Assembly: GCA_963804055.1 (NCBI GenBank)
Contig: CAWDOU010000001.1
Span: forward strand, 124,001 to 188,000
Direction: 5' to 3'
DNA from: Bog-473 sp963804055
GTDB taxonomy: Bacteria; Actinomycetota; Acidimicrobiia; Acidimicrobiales; RAAP-2
DNA length: 64,000 nt
Shown here: positions 24,602 to 35,100 of the stretch, in pieces
Numbering within the stretch: the first letter of the stretch is position 1
Layout: the number at the start of each line of letters is the position of its first letter
The notes under the pieces: generated by a model
The model's database searches: none
Told to the model about the DNA's origin: nothing
The model's input: the letters and a program-made list of their open reading frames with translations, nothing else
Made by a program: the position numbers and the translations under genes

Positions 24602-24631
24602 TTTGACGGCGACGTCAAAGTCAGATACCCT
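24602..24631 (+). promoter_or_regulatory. Promoter with overlapping palindromic operator
   Basis: TTGACG (24603-24608), a 17-base spacer and TACCCT (24626-24631). The -35 and spacer contain a perfect palindrome, TTTGACG at 24602-24608 and CGTCAAA at 24613-24619, with spacer GCGA. The same layout, including the CAGATA run before the -10, recurs at 42862-42890. It lies 97 bases upstream of the aldehyde dehydrogenase start. Confidence 0.6.
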
Positions 24632-24727
24632 CCCGAGGAGAGGCTTCCCAGGCACGAGTCTGCGACATTCCGTGTCGTTGCCGGCATCGCCCGCCGTGGT
24701 GACCTGGGTGATCCGGACGACGAGAGG

Positions 24728-26224
24728 ATGACGACCGTGAGTGACACAGCGAAGGTCAACCCGGAACGGCGGATGTTGATCGACGGCAAGCTCGTCGACG
24801 CTGACTCGGGCAAGACGTTCGACAACGTCAACCCGGCGACCGAAGAGGTCATCGGCCAGGTGGCCGACGCCTCGACGGCCGAAATGCAACGTGCCATCGA
24901 CGGCTCGCGGCGCGCCTTCGACGAGACCGACTGGTCGACGAACCACGCTTTCCGCAAGCGTTGCCTCGAGCAACTGCACGAAGCGCTGCAGGCCGAGCAG
25001 GAGGATCTGCGCGAGCAACTCATCCTCGAGGTCGGGTGTCCGCGGATGACCACGAACGGCCCGCAGCTCGACGCGCCGCTGGCTGACGCGCTGTCCTGGC
25101 CGGCCAAGATGATCGACGAGTTCGAGTGGGAGACCGTCCTGCCCGATGCCGTCAGCCTGCAGGGCTCGCTCGACTCGCGGCGGATCTGGCGGGAGCCGGT
25201 CGGTGTGGTGGGCGCCATCGTGCCCTGGAACTTCCCGTTCGAGGTGACGTCGCACAAGCTGGGCCAGGCGTTGGCCACCGGCAACACCGTGGTGCTGAAG
25301 CCGGCCCCGGACACGCCGTGGAACGCCACGTTCCTGGGCCGCCTCATCGCCGAGCAGACCGACATCCCGCCGGGCGTGGTCAACATCGTCACGTCGTCCG
25401 ACCACCTCATCGGCGAGGAGCTCACCCTGTCGCCCAAGGTCGACATGATTTCGTTCACGGGCTCGACCGCGGTGGGCCAGCGCATCATGGAGAAGGGCGC
25501 CGCCACCATGAAGCGCACCTTCCTGGAGCTCGGCGGCAAGTCGGCGACGATCGTCCTGGAGGACGCGGACCTCGGCTTCGCCACACTGATGGGCATGGGC
25601 GCCTGCTTCCACGCTGGGCAGGGCTGCGCCATTCAGACCCGGATGCTCCTGCCCCGCTCCCGCTACGACGAGGGTGTCGAGACGCTCAAGGGCCTCTTCG
25701 CCGCCGTGCCCTACGGCGACCCGCAGCGCCCGGACGTCATCATGGGCCCGGTGATCTCCTCCAAGCAGCGTGAGCGCGTGCTGGGACTGATCGAGAAGGG
25801 CAAGGCCGAGGGCGCCACGCTGGCCGTCGGCGGTGGCCGCCCTTCGGGTGACGAGTTCGCCAAGGGCTGGTGGGTGGAGCCGACCCTCTTCACCGATGTC
25901 GACAACTCCATGACGATCGCGCAGCAGGAGATCTTCGGCCCGGTGCTCGTGGTGATCCCCTATGACACCGAGGACGACGCGGTCCGCATCGCCAACGACT
26001 CCAAGTACGGGCTGTCCGGCGGTGTCTTCTCCGGTTCGGTGGAGCACTCGCTCGCCGTCGCCAAGCGCATCCGCACCGGTGGCCTCAGCATCAACGGGGG
26101 CGCTCCCTACGGGCCGGACCTGCCGTTCGGCGGGTACAAGCACAGCGGCATCGGGCGCCAGAACGGTGTGGCAGGGTTCGAGCAGTATCTCGAGGTCAAG
26201 TCGCTGGCCTGGCCGGCGGGCTGA
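24728..26224 (+). CDS. NAD(P)-dependent aldehyde dehydrogenase
   Basis: A 498-residue ALDH with both catalytic residues: general base E267 in FLELGGKS and nucleophile C300 in AGQGC. Cofactor-binding PWNFPF and the GSTAVGQ loop are also present. It oxidises an aldehyde to the free acid. It is the first gene after the palindromic promoter at 24602 and is followed 34 bases later by a P450, so a hydroxylation-oxidation sequence is plausible. The substrate is not identifiable. Confidence 0.94.
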   Translation: MTTVSDTAKVNPERRMLIDGKLVDADSGKTFDNVNPATEEVIGQVADASTAEMQRAIDGSRRAFDETDWSTNHAFRKRCLEQLHEALQAEQEDLREQLILEVGCPRMTTNGPQLDAPLADALSWPAKMIDEFEWETVLPDAVSLQGSLDSRRIWREPVGVVGAIVPWNFPFEVTSHKLGQALATGNTVVLKPAPDTPWNATFLGRLIAEQTDIPPGVVNIVTSSDHLIGEELTLSPKVDMISFTGSTAVGQRIMEKGAATMKRTFLELGGKSATIVLEDADLGFATLMGMGACFHAGQGCAIQTRMLLPRSRYDEGVETLKGLFAAVPYGDPQRPDVIMGPVISSKQRERVLGLIEKGKAEGATLAVGGGRPSGDEFAKGWWVEPTLFTDVDNSMTIAQQEIFGPVLVVIPYDTEDDAVRIANDSKYGLSGGVFSGSVEHSLAVAKRIRTGGLSINGGAPYGPDLPFGGYKHSGIGRQNGVAGFEQYLEVKSLAWPAG

Positions 26225-26258
26225 CGAACGGATCAGGGGAGACAGGGGAGGTCCCGAC

Positions 26259-27461
26259 GTGACCGTGACGAGCTCATCGGAGGTCTACTACGACCCCTAC
26301 GACTTCGACATCGACGCCGATCCCTACCCGGTGTGGAAGCGGCTGCGCGACGAGGCGCCGCTGTACTGGAACGAGAAGTACGAGTTCTTCGCGCTGAGCC
26401 GCTGGGACGACGTCGACAAGGCGATGCTGGACTGGAAGACCTACATCTCGGGGCGGGGCTCGGTGCTCGAGATCATCAAGGCAGGGGTCGAGATCCCGCC
26501 CGGGTCGATCCTCTTCGAGGACCCGCCCACCCACGACATCCACCGGGGACTGCTCTCACGGGTCTTCACGCCGCGGAAGATGCAGGCGCTCGAGCCGCAG
26601 GTGCGCGCCTACTGCGCCGAGGTGCTCGACCCGCTCGTCGGGACGGGGGAGTTCGACTTCGTGAAGGACCTGGGCAAGTTCATGCCCATGCGCGTCATCG
26701 GCATGCTGCTCGGCATCCCCGTGGAGGACCAGGAGGCCATCCGTGAGCGGATCGACGACGGGCTGCGCCTGGAGGAGGGCGTGCCGAACGAGACCGAGTA
26801 CGACGCGCTCGCCTCCGCCTCGGTCTTCTCCGACTACATCACCTGGCGTGCCGAGCATCCGTCCGACGACCTGATGACCGAGCTGCTCAATGCCGAGTTC
26901 GAGGACGAGCACGGCACGACGCGCACCCTGACCCACGACGAGATCCTCGGCTACGTCGGTCTCCTGTCCGGGGCCGGGAACGAGACCACGACGCGCCTGA
27001 TCGGCTTCGCCGGCGAGGTCCTGGGCCGCCACCCGGACCAGCGCGCCGAGCTGGTGGCGGACCGGTCGCTCGTCAACAACGCGATCGAGGAGCTACTGCG
27101 CTTCGAAGCACCGTCGCCGGTGCAGTCGCGCTACGTCAAGACCGACGTCGAGGTCCACGGCACGATCGTGCCCGAGGGCAGCATCATGGTCCTCCTGAAC
27201 GGCTCCGCCAACCGGGACGAGCGTCACTTCCCCGACGGCGACAGCTTCGACATCCACCGCGACATCGGCCGGCACCAGTCCTTCGGCTACGGCATCCACC
27301 TGTGCCTGGGCGCCGCACTGGCCCGCCTCGAAGGGCGCGTCGCGCTCGACGAGGTCCTGACCCGTTTCCCCGAGTGGGAGGTCGATTACGACAAGGCCGA
27401 GCGGGCCCACGCCTCCACCGTGCGGGGCTGGGAGACGCTGCCGGTGCGGACGGCGACGTAG
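26259..27461 (+). CDS. Cytochrome P450
   Basis: A 400-residue soluble bacterial P450. The oxygen-binding I-helix motif AGNETTTR, the ExxR pair in EELLRF and the haem loop FGYGIHLC with ligand C349 are all intact. It needs a ferredoxin and reductase, neither of which is in the window. A GTG start at 26259 follows AGGGGAGG. It is encoded between the aldehyde dehydrogenase and an amidohydrolase and probably hydroxylates an early intermediate. The family (CYP number) cannot be assigned without a search. Confidence 0.95.
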   Translation: MTVTSSSEVYYDPYDFDIDADPYPVWKRLRDEAPLYWNEKYEFFALSRWDDVDKAMLDWKTYISGRGSVLEIIKAGVEIPPGSILFEDPPTHDIHRGLLSRVFTPRKMQALEPQVRAYCAEVLDPLVGTGEFDFVKDLGKFMPMRVIGMLLGIPVEDQEAIRERIDDGLRLEEGVPNETEYDALASASVFSDYITWRAEHPSDDLMTELLNAEFEDEHGTTRTLTHDEILGYVGLLSGAGNETTTRLIGFAGEVLGRHPDQRAELVADRSLVNNAIEELLRFEAPSPVQSRYVKTDVEVHGTIVPEGSIMVLLNGSANRDERHFPDGDSFDIHRDIGRHQSFGYGIHLCLGAALARLEGRVALDEVLTRFPEWEVDYDKAERAHASTVRGWETLPVRTAT

Positions 27462-27501
27462 TGCGCCGCTCCCGGAAGAACGGTCAAGAGAGGAGCACCC
27501 C

Positions 27502-28773
27502 ATGAACCTCGACGACATGATCCTGGTCAGCATCGACGACCACATGATCGAGCCGCCTGACATGTACGAGCACCACGTGCCGAAGAAGTGGCTCAGCGAT
27601 GCGCCCAAGGTGGTGCACGAGGACGGCATCGACCGCTGGGTCTTCCAGGGCGAGAAGACCAGCACCTCCTTCGGCATGTCGGCCACGGTGGGCTGGCCCT
27701 CGGAGGAGTGGGGCTTCAACCCCGGCACCTACACGGAACTGCGTCCCGGCTGCTTCGACGTGCACGAGCGGGTGCGGGACATGAACGCCAACGGTGTGCT
27801 CGGGTCGATGTGCTTCCCGACCATGGCCGGGTGGAACGCCCGCACCTTCTCCGAGGCGAGTGACAAGGAGATCGCCCTCGTCATGCTGCAGGCCTACAAC
27901 GACTGGGCCATCGACGAGTGGTGCGGGGAGTACCCGGGCCGCTTCATCCCACTGGGCATCGTCCCCATGTGGGACGTCGACGCCGCGGTCGCCGAGGTCC
28001 GGCGCATCGCCAAGAAGGGCTGCCGCTCCATCAGCTTCCTCGAGACCCCGCACGTGCAGGGCTTCCCGAGCTTCCTGTCGGGGTACTGGGACCCCATGCT
28101 GGCTGCGTTGAGCGAGGAGAGCATGGTGCTCTCGCTGCACATCGGCGCCGGCTTCAACGTCATTCAGAAGCCTGCGGAGGCGCCGGTGGACCACCTGATG
28201 GTGCTGGCCTGCCAGATCAGCGCCATCACCGCGCAGGACCTCTTGTTCGGCCCGACGCTGCGGCGCTTCCCCGAGCTCAAGGTCGCCCTGTCGGAGGGCG
28301 GCATCGGCTGGATCCCCTTCTACTTCGACCGGATCGACCGGCATTTCACGAACCAGCAGTGGATGCACGGCGACTTCGGCGGCAAGCTGCCCTCCGAGGT
28401 CTTCCGCGACCACATCCTGGCCTGCTACATCACCGATCCGTCGGGCCTGCTGCTGCGGGACCGCATCGGCATTGAGGGGATCGCCTGGGAGTGCGACTAT
28501 CCGCACACCGACACGACCTGGCCCAACTCGCCCGAGTTCGCCTGGAAGGAATTTCAGGACGCGGGCTGCCGGGACGACGAGATCCACAAGATCACCTGGG
28601 AGAACGCCTGCCGCTTCTACGGCTGGGATCCCTTCGCGCACACTGCGAAGGAGGATGCCACCGTGCGCGCGCTCAGGGCGGCCACGCCCGACGTCGACGT
28701 CACCCGCATGTCCAAGGACGAGTGGCGCGTCCGCAACGAGGCTGCCGGCATCGGCGTCGTGAGCCCCGTCTAA
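27502..28773 (+). CDS. Amidohydrolase_2-type metal-dependent hydrolase/decarboxylase
   Basis: A 423-residue TIM-barrel protein of the amidohydrolase_2 group. It opens LVSIDDHMIEPPDM and later has SLHIGAGFN, LSEGGIGWIPFYFDR and a C-terminal GIAWECDYPHTDTTWPNS, all typical blocks of this group. Members include 2-amino-3-carboxymuconate-semialdehyde and gamma-resorcylate decarboxylases, as well as many uncharacterised actinobacterial enzymes beside CoA catabolism genes. AGAGGAG precedes the ATG. It is co-directional with the P450 and the two acyl-CoA dehydrogenases. This is the first of three such proteins in the window (also 42898 and 56821). Confidence 0.88.
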   Translation: MNLDDMILVSIDDHMIEPPDMYEHHVPKKWLSDAPKVVHEDGIDRWVFQGEKTSTSFGMSATVGWPSEEWGFNPGTYTELRPGCFDVHERVRDMNANGVLGSMCFPTMAGWNARTFSEASDKEIALVMLQAYNDWAIDEWCGEYPGRFIPLGIVPMWDVDAAVAEVRRIAKKGCRSISFLETPHVQGFPSFLSGYWDPMLAALSEESMVLSLHIGAGFNVIQKPAEAPVDHLMVLACQISAITAQDLLFGPTLRRFPELKVALSEGGIGWIPFYFDRIDRHFTNQQWMHGDFGGKLPSEVFRDHILACYITDPSGLLLRDRIGIEGIAWECDYPHTDTTWPNSPEFAWKEFQDAGCRDDEIHKITWENACRFYGWDPFAHTAKEDATVRALRAATPDVDVTRMSKDEWRVRNEAAGIGVVSPV

Positions 28774-28869
28774 CCTGCCGCATCACGTCATCCCAATGCC
28801 CCCCGATCCCCCCACAGTCGCGCCCGAGAGGACCGAAGAGACCCACGTGAGTGCACGCCCGGGAGCGCC

Positions 28870-30000
28870 ATGCTCCTGAACCTGAGCGAAGATCAGCAGT
28901 TCTTCCGCGAGACGACCGACCGCTTCCTGACCGAGCAGGTGCCACCGGACACGCTGCGCCAGCTCCGTCACGACCCGATCGGGTACGACCCGTCGTACTG
29001 GCGCCGTGGCGCCGAGCTGGGGTGGACGTCGCTCCTGGTGAGTGAGGAGCACGGTGGTGGGACCATCAGTGACTCCGGCCTCGCCGATGCGGGACTCGTC
29101 GCCCACGAATTCGGTCGCCACGCCGCACCCGGGCCGTTGGCCATGGTGAACGTCGTCGCCGCGACTCTCAGCGAGCACGACGCCGCCCCCGACGTCCTGG
29201 CCGCCCTGCTCTCGGGGGAGCGGATCGCCACCTGGTGCGCGCCGCCGTTCGGTTCCCGGGTGTGGGAGCCCACCGTCGACATCCGCCGCGACGGCGCCGA
29301 CCTCGTCCTCGCCGGCGAGGCCCGCAGTGTGGAGTCGGCCGGACAGGCCGCGCATCTGCTCGTCACCTGCAACGAGGAAGCCGGCGTCACCCAGGTCCTC
29401 GTGCCGACGGAGACAGCGGGCATCTCGGTGTCCCCGATGCAGACGGTCGATCTGACGCGGCGCTTCGACGTGGTGACCTTCGGCGACGTCCGCGTCCCCG
29501 CGTCGGCGGTGGTCGGAGCCGCCGGCGAGGCCCGCCCCCAGGTCCACCGCCAGTTCGAATTGCTCATCGTCCTGCTGAACGCGGAATCGGTCGGTGCCAT
29601 GCAGGCGGCCTTCGACATGACCGTCGAATGGGCGTTCGACCGCTACTCGTTCGGGCGCCCGCTGGCGTCGTACCAGGCCCTCAAGCACCGCTTCGCCGAC
29701 ATGTCCATGTGGCTCGAGTCGAGCCACGCCACCAGCGACGCCGCCTGTGCGGGCGTGGCCCTGGGCGACCCCGACGCGGCCGAGCTCGTGAGCGCGGCCA
29801 AGGCCTACATCGGCGAGTACGGCGCCGAGCTGGTGCAGGACTGCACGCAGATGCACGGTGGCATCGGCGTCACGTTCGAGCACGATCTGCATCTCTTCCT
29901 GCGGCGGGTGACGGTGAATCGTGCCCTCGCCGGGACCCCGGCGGACCACCTGCAGCGGATCGCCGACCTCGTCGATGCACGGGAAGGAGCGGCGGCGTGA
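28870..30000 (+). CDS. Acyl-CoA dehydrogenase, subunit or partner 1
   Basis: A 376-residue acyl-CoA dehydrogenase. The N-terminal helical part has LSEDQQFFRETTDRFL, and the C-terminal part has FDRYSFGRPLASYQALKHRFADM and MHGGIGVTFEHDLHLFLRR for FAD and subunit contacts. It overlaps the next acyl-CoA dehydrogenase gene by GTGA. Adjacent, overlapping and divergent pairs like this form alpha2beta2 enzymes in actinobacterial sterol side-chain catabolism (ChsE-type), so a heteromeric enzyme is likely. The 96-base gap to the amidohydrolase shows no clear terminator. Confidence 0.92.
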   Translation: MLLNLSEDQQFFRETTDRFLTEQVPPDTLRQLRHDPIGYDPSYWRRGAELGWTSLLVSEEHGGGTISDSGLADAGLVAHEFGRHAAPGPLAMVNVVAATLSEHDAAPDVLAALLSGERIATWCAPPFGSRVWEPTVDIRRDGADLVLAGEARSVESAGQAAHLLVTCNEEAGVTQVLVPTETAGISVSPMQTVDLTRRFDVVTFGDVRVPASAVVGAAGEARPQVHRQFELLIVLLNAESVGAMQAAFDMTVEWAFDRYSFGRPLASYQALKHRFADMSMWLESSHATSDAACAGVALGDPDAAELVSAAKAYIGEYGAELVQDCTQMHGGIGVTFEHDLHLFLRRVTVNRALAGTPADHLQRIADLVDAREGAAA

Positions 30001-31277
30001 GCGCCCTGCGAGTGGAGACGGCCGAGGAGATGGAGAGCCTCGAGGACTTCCGGCAACGGGCCCGGTCCTTCATCCGGGGCAACCTGCGGCAGGTCACCCC
30101 CGAGGAGCTGCGCTGGGAGCGCAACAGCAACGACGACGAGGCGGAGCTCGCCACGGTGAGCCGGGACCGCGAGATTCAGCGCATGCTGTTCGACGCCGGC
30201 CTGGCCGGCATCTGCTTCCCGCGCGAATACGGCGGCCAGGGCCTGACCTACGAGCACCAGAAGGTCCTGAACGAGGAGTTCGTCGGGTACGAGTATCCCC
30301 TGCGGGTGCAGATCCCCACCCTGTCGCCGTGTGCCGCCGTCATTTTGGAGTTCGGGACCCACGAGCAGAAGCTCCGGCACCTGCCGGCCATCCTCAAGGG
30401 CGAGGAGCTCTGGATGCAGTTCCTCTCCGAGCCGAGCGGTGGTTCGGACGTGGCCGGTGCCCTGACCACGGCCGTACGCGACGGCGAGCAGTGGATCCTC
30501 AACGGCTCCAAGGTGTGGACCTCGGGCGCGTGGTGGTCGGACTGGGGCCTCTGCCTCGCCCGGACCAACTGGGACCAGCCCAAGCACCGTGGCCTGACGG
30601 TGTTCATGCTGCCTATCCACCAGCCCAACGTCGAGGTGCACCGCATTGAGATGAACAACGGCTCGCGGGAGTTCTGTCAGGAGTTCATGACCGATGTGAT
30701 CGTGCCTGACGCCGACCGCGTGGGGGCGGTCGACGAGGGCTGGACCGTGGGCACCCGCTGGATGTTCCACGAGCGCATGCTGTACAACTCGGCCTACGTG
30801 ACCGAGCCCGTCGGGCTCGCCCACGGAAGCCAGGACGCGAAGATCGTCTACGACATCGCCCGGCAGCATGGCCGGCTGGACGACGCCACGGCCCGACAGA
30901 ACATCGGGGAGGCGCGCATGCTCGAGCTGGTGGTCAGCCAGCTGGCCGAGCGCGTCGGCGAGGGCATCCGGACGGAACGCATGTCCGACCAGGCGGCCGC
31001 GCTGGTCCGGTTGTTCAAGGGGTCCTCGGTCTCGCGCGTCGTCACGTTGGCCTTCGACAACGCGGGAGCGTCCGGCGCGGCCTGGACCGAGGACGACGCG
31101 GCGTCGATGAGCGCCATCAACTTCCTGATGCGCCAGGCGGGCAGCATCGGAGGCGGGACGACCGAGATGGCGCGCAACGTGATCAGCGAGCGTGTGCTGG
31201 GCATGCCCCGGGAGCGCCGCCTGGACAAGGACGTCCCCTTCCGCGACGTGCCGCGCAGCCGTCCGACGTCGCCCTAG
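29997..31277 (+). CDS. Acyl-CoA dehydrogenase, subunit or partner 2
   Basis: A 426-residue acyl-CoA dehydrogenase. Blocks include GICFPREYGGQGLTYEHQ, FLSEPSGGSDVAG, LNGSKVWTSGAWWSDW and the C-terminal GGTTEMARNVISERVLGMPR. The GTG start overlaps the stop of the preceding dehydrogenase by 4 bases, giving strict translational coupling and 1:1 production. The pair probably desaturates a branched or ring-bearing acyl-CoA. An open frame continues upstream to 29235 but lies inside the partner gene and is not used. Confidence 0.93.
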   Translation: MSALRVETAEEMESLEDFRQRARSFIRGNLRQVTPEELRWERNSNDDEAELATVSRDREIQRMLFDAGLAGICFPREYGGQGLTYEHQKVLNEEFVGYEYPLRVQIPTLSPCAAVILEFGTHEQKLRHLPAILKGEELWMQFLSEPSGGSDVAGALTTAVRDGEQWILNGSKVWTSGAWWSDWGLCLARTNWDQPKHRGLTVFMLPIHQPNVEVHRIEMNNGSREFCQEFMTDVIVPDADRVGAVDEGWTVGTRWMFHERMLYNSAYVTEPVGLAHGSQDAKIVYDIARQHGRLDDATARQNIGEARMLELVVSQLAERVGEGIRTERMSDQAAALVRLFKGSSVSRVVTLAFDNAGASGAAWTEDDAASMSAINFLMRQAGSIGGGTTEMARNVISERVLGMPRERRLDKDVPFRDVPRSRPTSP

Positions 31278-31337
31278 CCCCGACCCGGTCCATTCGCCTG
31301 GACACCGTGCCCGGCGCCGATGCAGAGGAGTCCATCC

Positions 31338-32195
31338 GTGCCCACCGCCACCGTCAACGGACTTTCGCTCGCCTACGAGGTGATCGGCGACTCGGGGCGG
31401 CCCTGGGTGATCACGCCCGGTGGCCGCTTCACCAAGGAGTCCCCGGGCGTCCGTGAGCTCGCGGTGGCGCTGGCCGAACAGGGCAACACGGTGCTGATCT
31501 GGGACCGCCCCAACTGCGGCGCATCCGACGTGTGCTTCGAGGGGTCGTCGGAGTCGGCCATGCAGGCCGACGCGCTGGCCGGGCTCCTGACGCATCTCGA
31601 CCTGACGCCCGCCGTCATTGCCGGGGGCTCGGGCGGCGCCCGCGTGTCCCTGCTCACCGCGGCGCGTCACCCCGAGACGGCGGCCGCGCTGGCCATCTGG
31701 TGGATCAGCGGCGGGGTCTACGGCCTGCTCTCGCTGGCGACGCACTACTGCGGGGAGTCGCTCGCCACGGCCTGGCGGGACGGCATGGAGGCGGTGGCCG
31801 ACCTGCCCGAGTGGGCGGAGGTGCAGCAGGCGAACCCGTCCAACCGCGACCGCTTCCTGGCGCAGGACCGGGCGGAGTTCATCGCCACGATGGAGCGCTG
31901 GATGCTGGCCTACTGCCCCCGCGACGACGAGCCCGTGCCGGGACTCCCCGCCGACGATGCCCGAGCGCTGGACATTCCGGCGCTGGTCTTCCGCAGCGGC
32001 GAGAGCGACCCGCACCACACGCGGGCCACGTCGGAGGCATTGGCGGAGATCCTCCCGAATGCGCGCCTGGTGGAACCGCCTTGGGGCGACCGCGAGTGGA
32101 TCGAGCGCGGCGTCGCCCGGGACGAGGGCCTGTTCGCACGCTGGACGCTGCTGGCGCCCCAGCTCCTGGAGTGGAAGGCCGCCGTCCTGGGCTAA
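31338..32195 (+). CDS. Alpha/beta hydrolase
   Basis: A 285-residue alpha/beta hydrolase-fold protein. The nucleophile elbow is GGSGG in VIAGGSGGARVSL and the strand-4/oxyanion region is WDRPNCGASD. The usual C-terminal catalytic His after the last strand is not obvious: the segment reads RLVEPPWGDREW, with HH further upstream (DPHHTRATSE). GTG at 31338 is preferred to ATG at 31320 because AGAGGAG lies between them at correct spacing. It could be a hydrolase for a ring-cleavage product or a lactone. It is the last gene of the run from 24728. Confidence 0.85.
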   Translation: MPTATVNGLSLAYEVIGDSGRPWVITPGGRFTKESPGVRELAVALAEQGNTVLIWDRPNCGASDVCFEGSSESAMQADALAGLLTHLDLTPAVIAGGSGGARVSLLTAARHPETAAALAIWWISGGVYGLLSLATHYCGESLATAWRDGMEAVADLPEWAEVQQANPSNRDRFLAQDRAEFIATMERWMLAYCPRDDEPVPGLPADDARALDIPALVFRSGESDPHHTRATSEALAEILPNARLVEPPWGDREWIERGVARDEGLFARWTLLAPQLLEWKAAVLG

Positions 32196-35100
32196 CCGCA
32201 CTCCGACAACGCTGCGGCAGCTCGCCGGGCGATGTCGGCATAGCCGCGACCCATTGCCGCGCCATGGGCCAGGGCAAGGAGATCGCGCGCCCGGTCGCGA
32301 TCCCCTGGGCCGCCGCGGGCCGAGAGCATGCGTCCCCACTGCAGATGGGTGGCGGCGGCGGAGAATTCCAACCGGCCCCTGTCATTGAGCTCCGTCGCTT
32401 GCGCGAAGTGGATTTCGGCCTCTTCATATCGGCCGAGCACCGATTCCAGGCCCCCGCAGTAGTACGCCACCGGGCTTCCTGCGGTTGCCCCGATGAACAG
32501 AACCTGGTCGTCGAAGGGCGCGAGCAGGTTCAGGAGACGGCGAGCAGGTGCCTCGGCGTGCAGCTCGGTGGCGACGTCGGCGTACGACGCGACCGCGAAG
32601 ATCCACACGACGTCGTAGGGCAATGAGGCGAGGTCGGCGGTCGCCGCGTCGAGCATCTGGCGAGCCGTGTCGACGTTGCCGGCTTCCATGTGTCCTTCGG
32701 CCAGCGTCGCCCGGAACACCGGGAGGGCCGGGTTCTGCTCCGCCACCTGCTCGATCATCGGGACGAGCTCGCCGTAGCGGCCCTGTTGCCGGCGGACACC
32801 GATCAACTCCGCCCCGTAGAAGCCGAAGGCATCCGGCTGTCCGCTCTCCGTGCCGATCTCCAACGCAGCGGTGGCGTGCTTCTCCGCTCTGTCGGGGTCC
32901 CCGGACAAGAGCGCGTCGGCGGCTTCGTTGAACAAGGTGACCCACAGCATCGTCGGCTGGCGGAGACCCTTGGTGACAGCGCGCATGATCTCGAGGCATC
33001 GACGCGCCATTTCGAAGTCTCCTGCTTGCACGGCGGCCAATCGGCTGTAGGCGCCGGTCCAGAAGAGCAGATCGGGGTCCCCCAGGAGCTCGGAGAGCTC
33101 GAGTGCCTCCTTTGCATCGACCATCCGCTCGGCGAGGGTCGAGGGGACCTGGAGCGGGTCGCAGACCAAATTCAGTGTGCGGATGATGGTGTCGGGATCG
33201 CCCAGCCGCCTCGCCATCGCCCTGGCCTCGTCCGCCAATTCCTGACGCCGGTCCAACGTCGTACCCAAGGCGAGCTCGCTGCAGAGCGTGGCCAAGAGGA
33301 GCGCCCGTTCGCGACCGTCGTCATTGCTCAGGGAACGGAGCGCGGCCTCCAGTACCTCGACCTTGTCGGCGTCAATCACTCCGATGGAACTGAAGAAGCC
33401 GCGGCTGTTCCCGAGTGCGGCAGCCACGAGGCGGTCCGTTGCGCCAAGATCCTGGGCCCGGCGCGCTGCGTCGAGGAATGTCTCCCGGAACCCCGGTACG
33501 CCGGCCTGGCGCTGTGCCTCGCCCAACGCCAGACGCAGGTCGCACCCGATCATGGGGTCGTTCTCGGGCACCATGTCCGCGAGACGGAGCGCCTGGGAGA
33601 AATACCGGACCGCGTCGTCGGGGGCCAGGGCGACCAGGGCGGCCTGGCCTGCCCGCCGGGCGTAGTCGATCGCCTTGGCTGCGTTGGCCGGTTGACTGGC
33701 GCACAGCCAGTGGTGGGCCAGTTCACCCACGCGGCCGCCCCGTGTCGGGCCGATGCTCGCCTCAATTGCCTCGGCCACTCTCCGATGGGCTCGAGCGCGA
33801 CGGACGGCCGGGACGCCCTGGTAGAGCGTGTGCTGCGTCAAGGCGTGCGAGAAGCTGTAGCGACCCGGTACGTCGGGGACCTCGCGCACGAGAGCGGCGG
33901 CGCCTGCGCCGTCGAGGACGTCGAGCACCTCCTCCTGGCCGAGGTCGGTCACGGCGTCGAGAAGGTCGAAGTCGAAGTCCCGTCCGATGACGGCTGCCAT
34001 GAAAAGGACCTGATACGACCGGGCACCGAGCCGGTTCACCCGGGCCGTGATGACTTCCCTCACGCTGTTCGGCAGCGCGATCTCGCCCATTTCCCCTGCC
34101 GCCGTCCAACGGCCACGATCATCTTGGTAGATGGCGCCGGTCTCCATGAGGCTCCGCAACACCTCGCCCACGAAGAAAGGATTGCCCTCTGTCTCGAGGC
34201 GGAGCGCATGAGCGAGATCTGTGGCGGGCTCATCGAGCCGTTGTCCCGCGGCAGCCTCCATGAACGCGAGCACTCCCGAGTCGTCGAAGCCCTTCAACGC
34301 GATCTGGCCGATGTTCGGTTCGCGTCGGAAGGCACCGAGGAGATCACGGAGTGGGTTGGACGGCGAGAGCTCGGTGTCCCGGAACGTCCCGAGAACCAGG
34401 AGCCGTGCCGTATCGACGGTGGCGACGACATGACGCAGGAGCCGGAGGCTCTGACTGTCGGACCATTGCAAGTCGTCCAGTACGAGCACCGTCGGCTGCA
34501 GCGCGGAAGCTGCAGTCAGGAGACCCACGACCGCCCCGTAGAGGAGGTACCGCTCGGTGTCGGGATCCGTCCTCGTCGGTGCTGGAACCTCCCCGAGCCG
34601 TTGCACGAGCGCGGGGACCAACACCCCGAGTGCACCGCCGTGGACCTTGACGTGGTCACGGAGCACGTCCTCGGGGGCATGCGCCACGTAGTGATTGAGC
34701 GCCTCCGCGAAGACGGAATATGACGCGCTGACGTCTTCCTGACAACGTCCGAGGAGCACGCAGGCGCCTTCCTTGGCGGCGCGTCGGGCAGCCTCGGCGA
34801 CGAGCGTCGTCTTGCCGACTCCGGCGTCGCCGGCCACGAGGATCACCTCGCGCCCGTCGCCCGACGCTGCTCGCTTGTAGGCGTCGACGAGCTTTGCCGC
34901 CTCCGTCTCGCGGGCGACGACTCCGGTCTGCGGCACGTGAGTCAGGCGCGCCGGGAGTGGCACGACATCTTTGGCCGCAACGTCGTCCAGCGGCTCCCAC
35001 GGCACCTCGAAGACCTCCACGGGATCCGGGAGGCCCTTCAACTGACGCGCTCCGATCCGCTCCAGGACATAGGGATTGCGCCGGCCGCCCATCACCCGGA

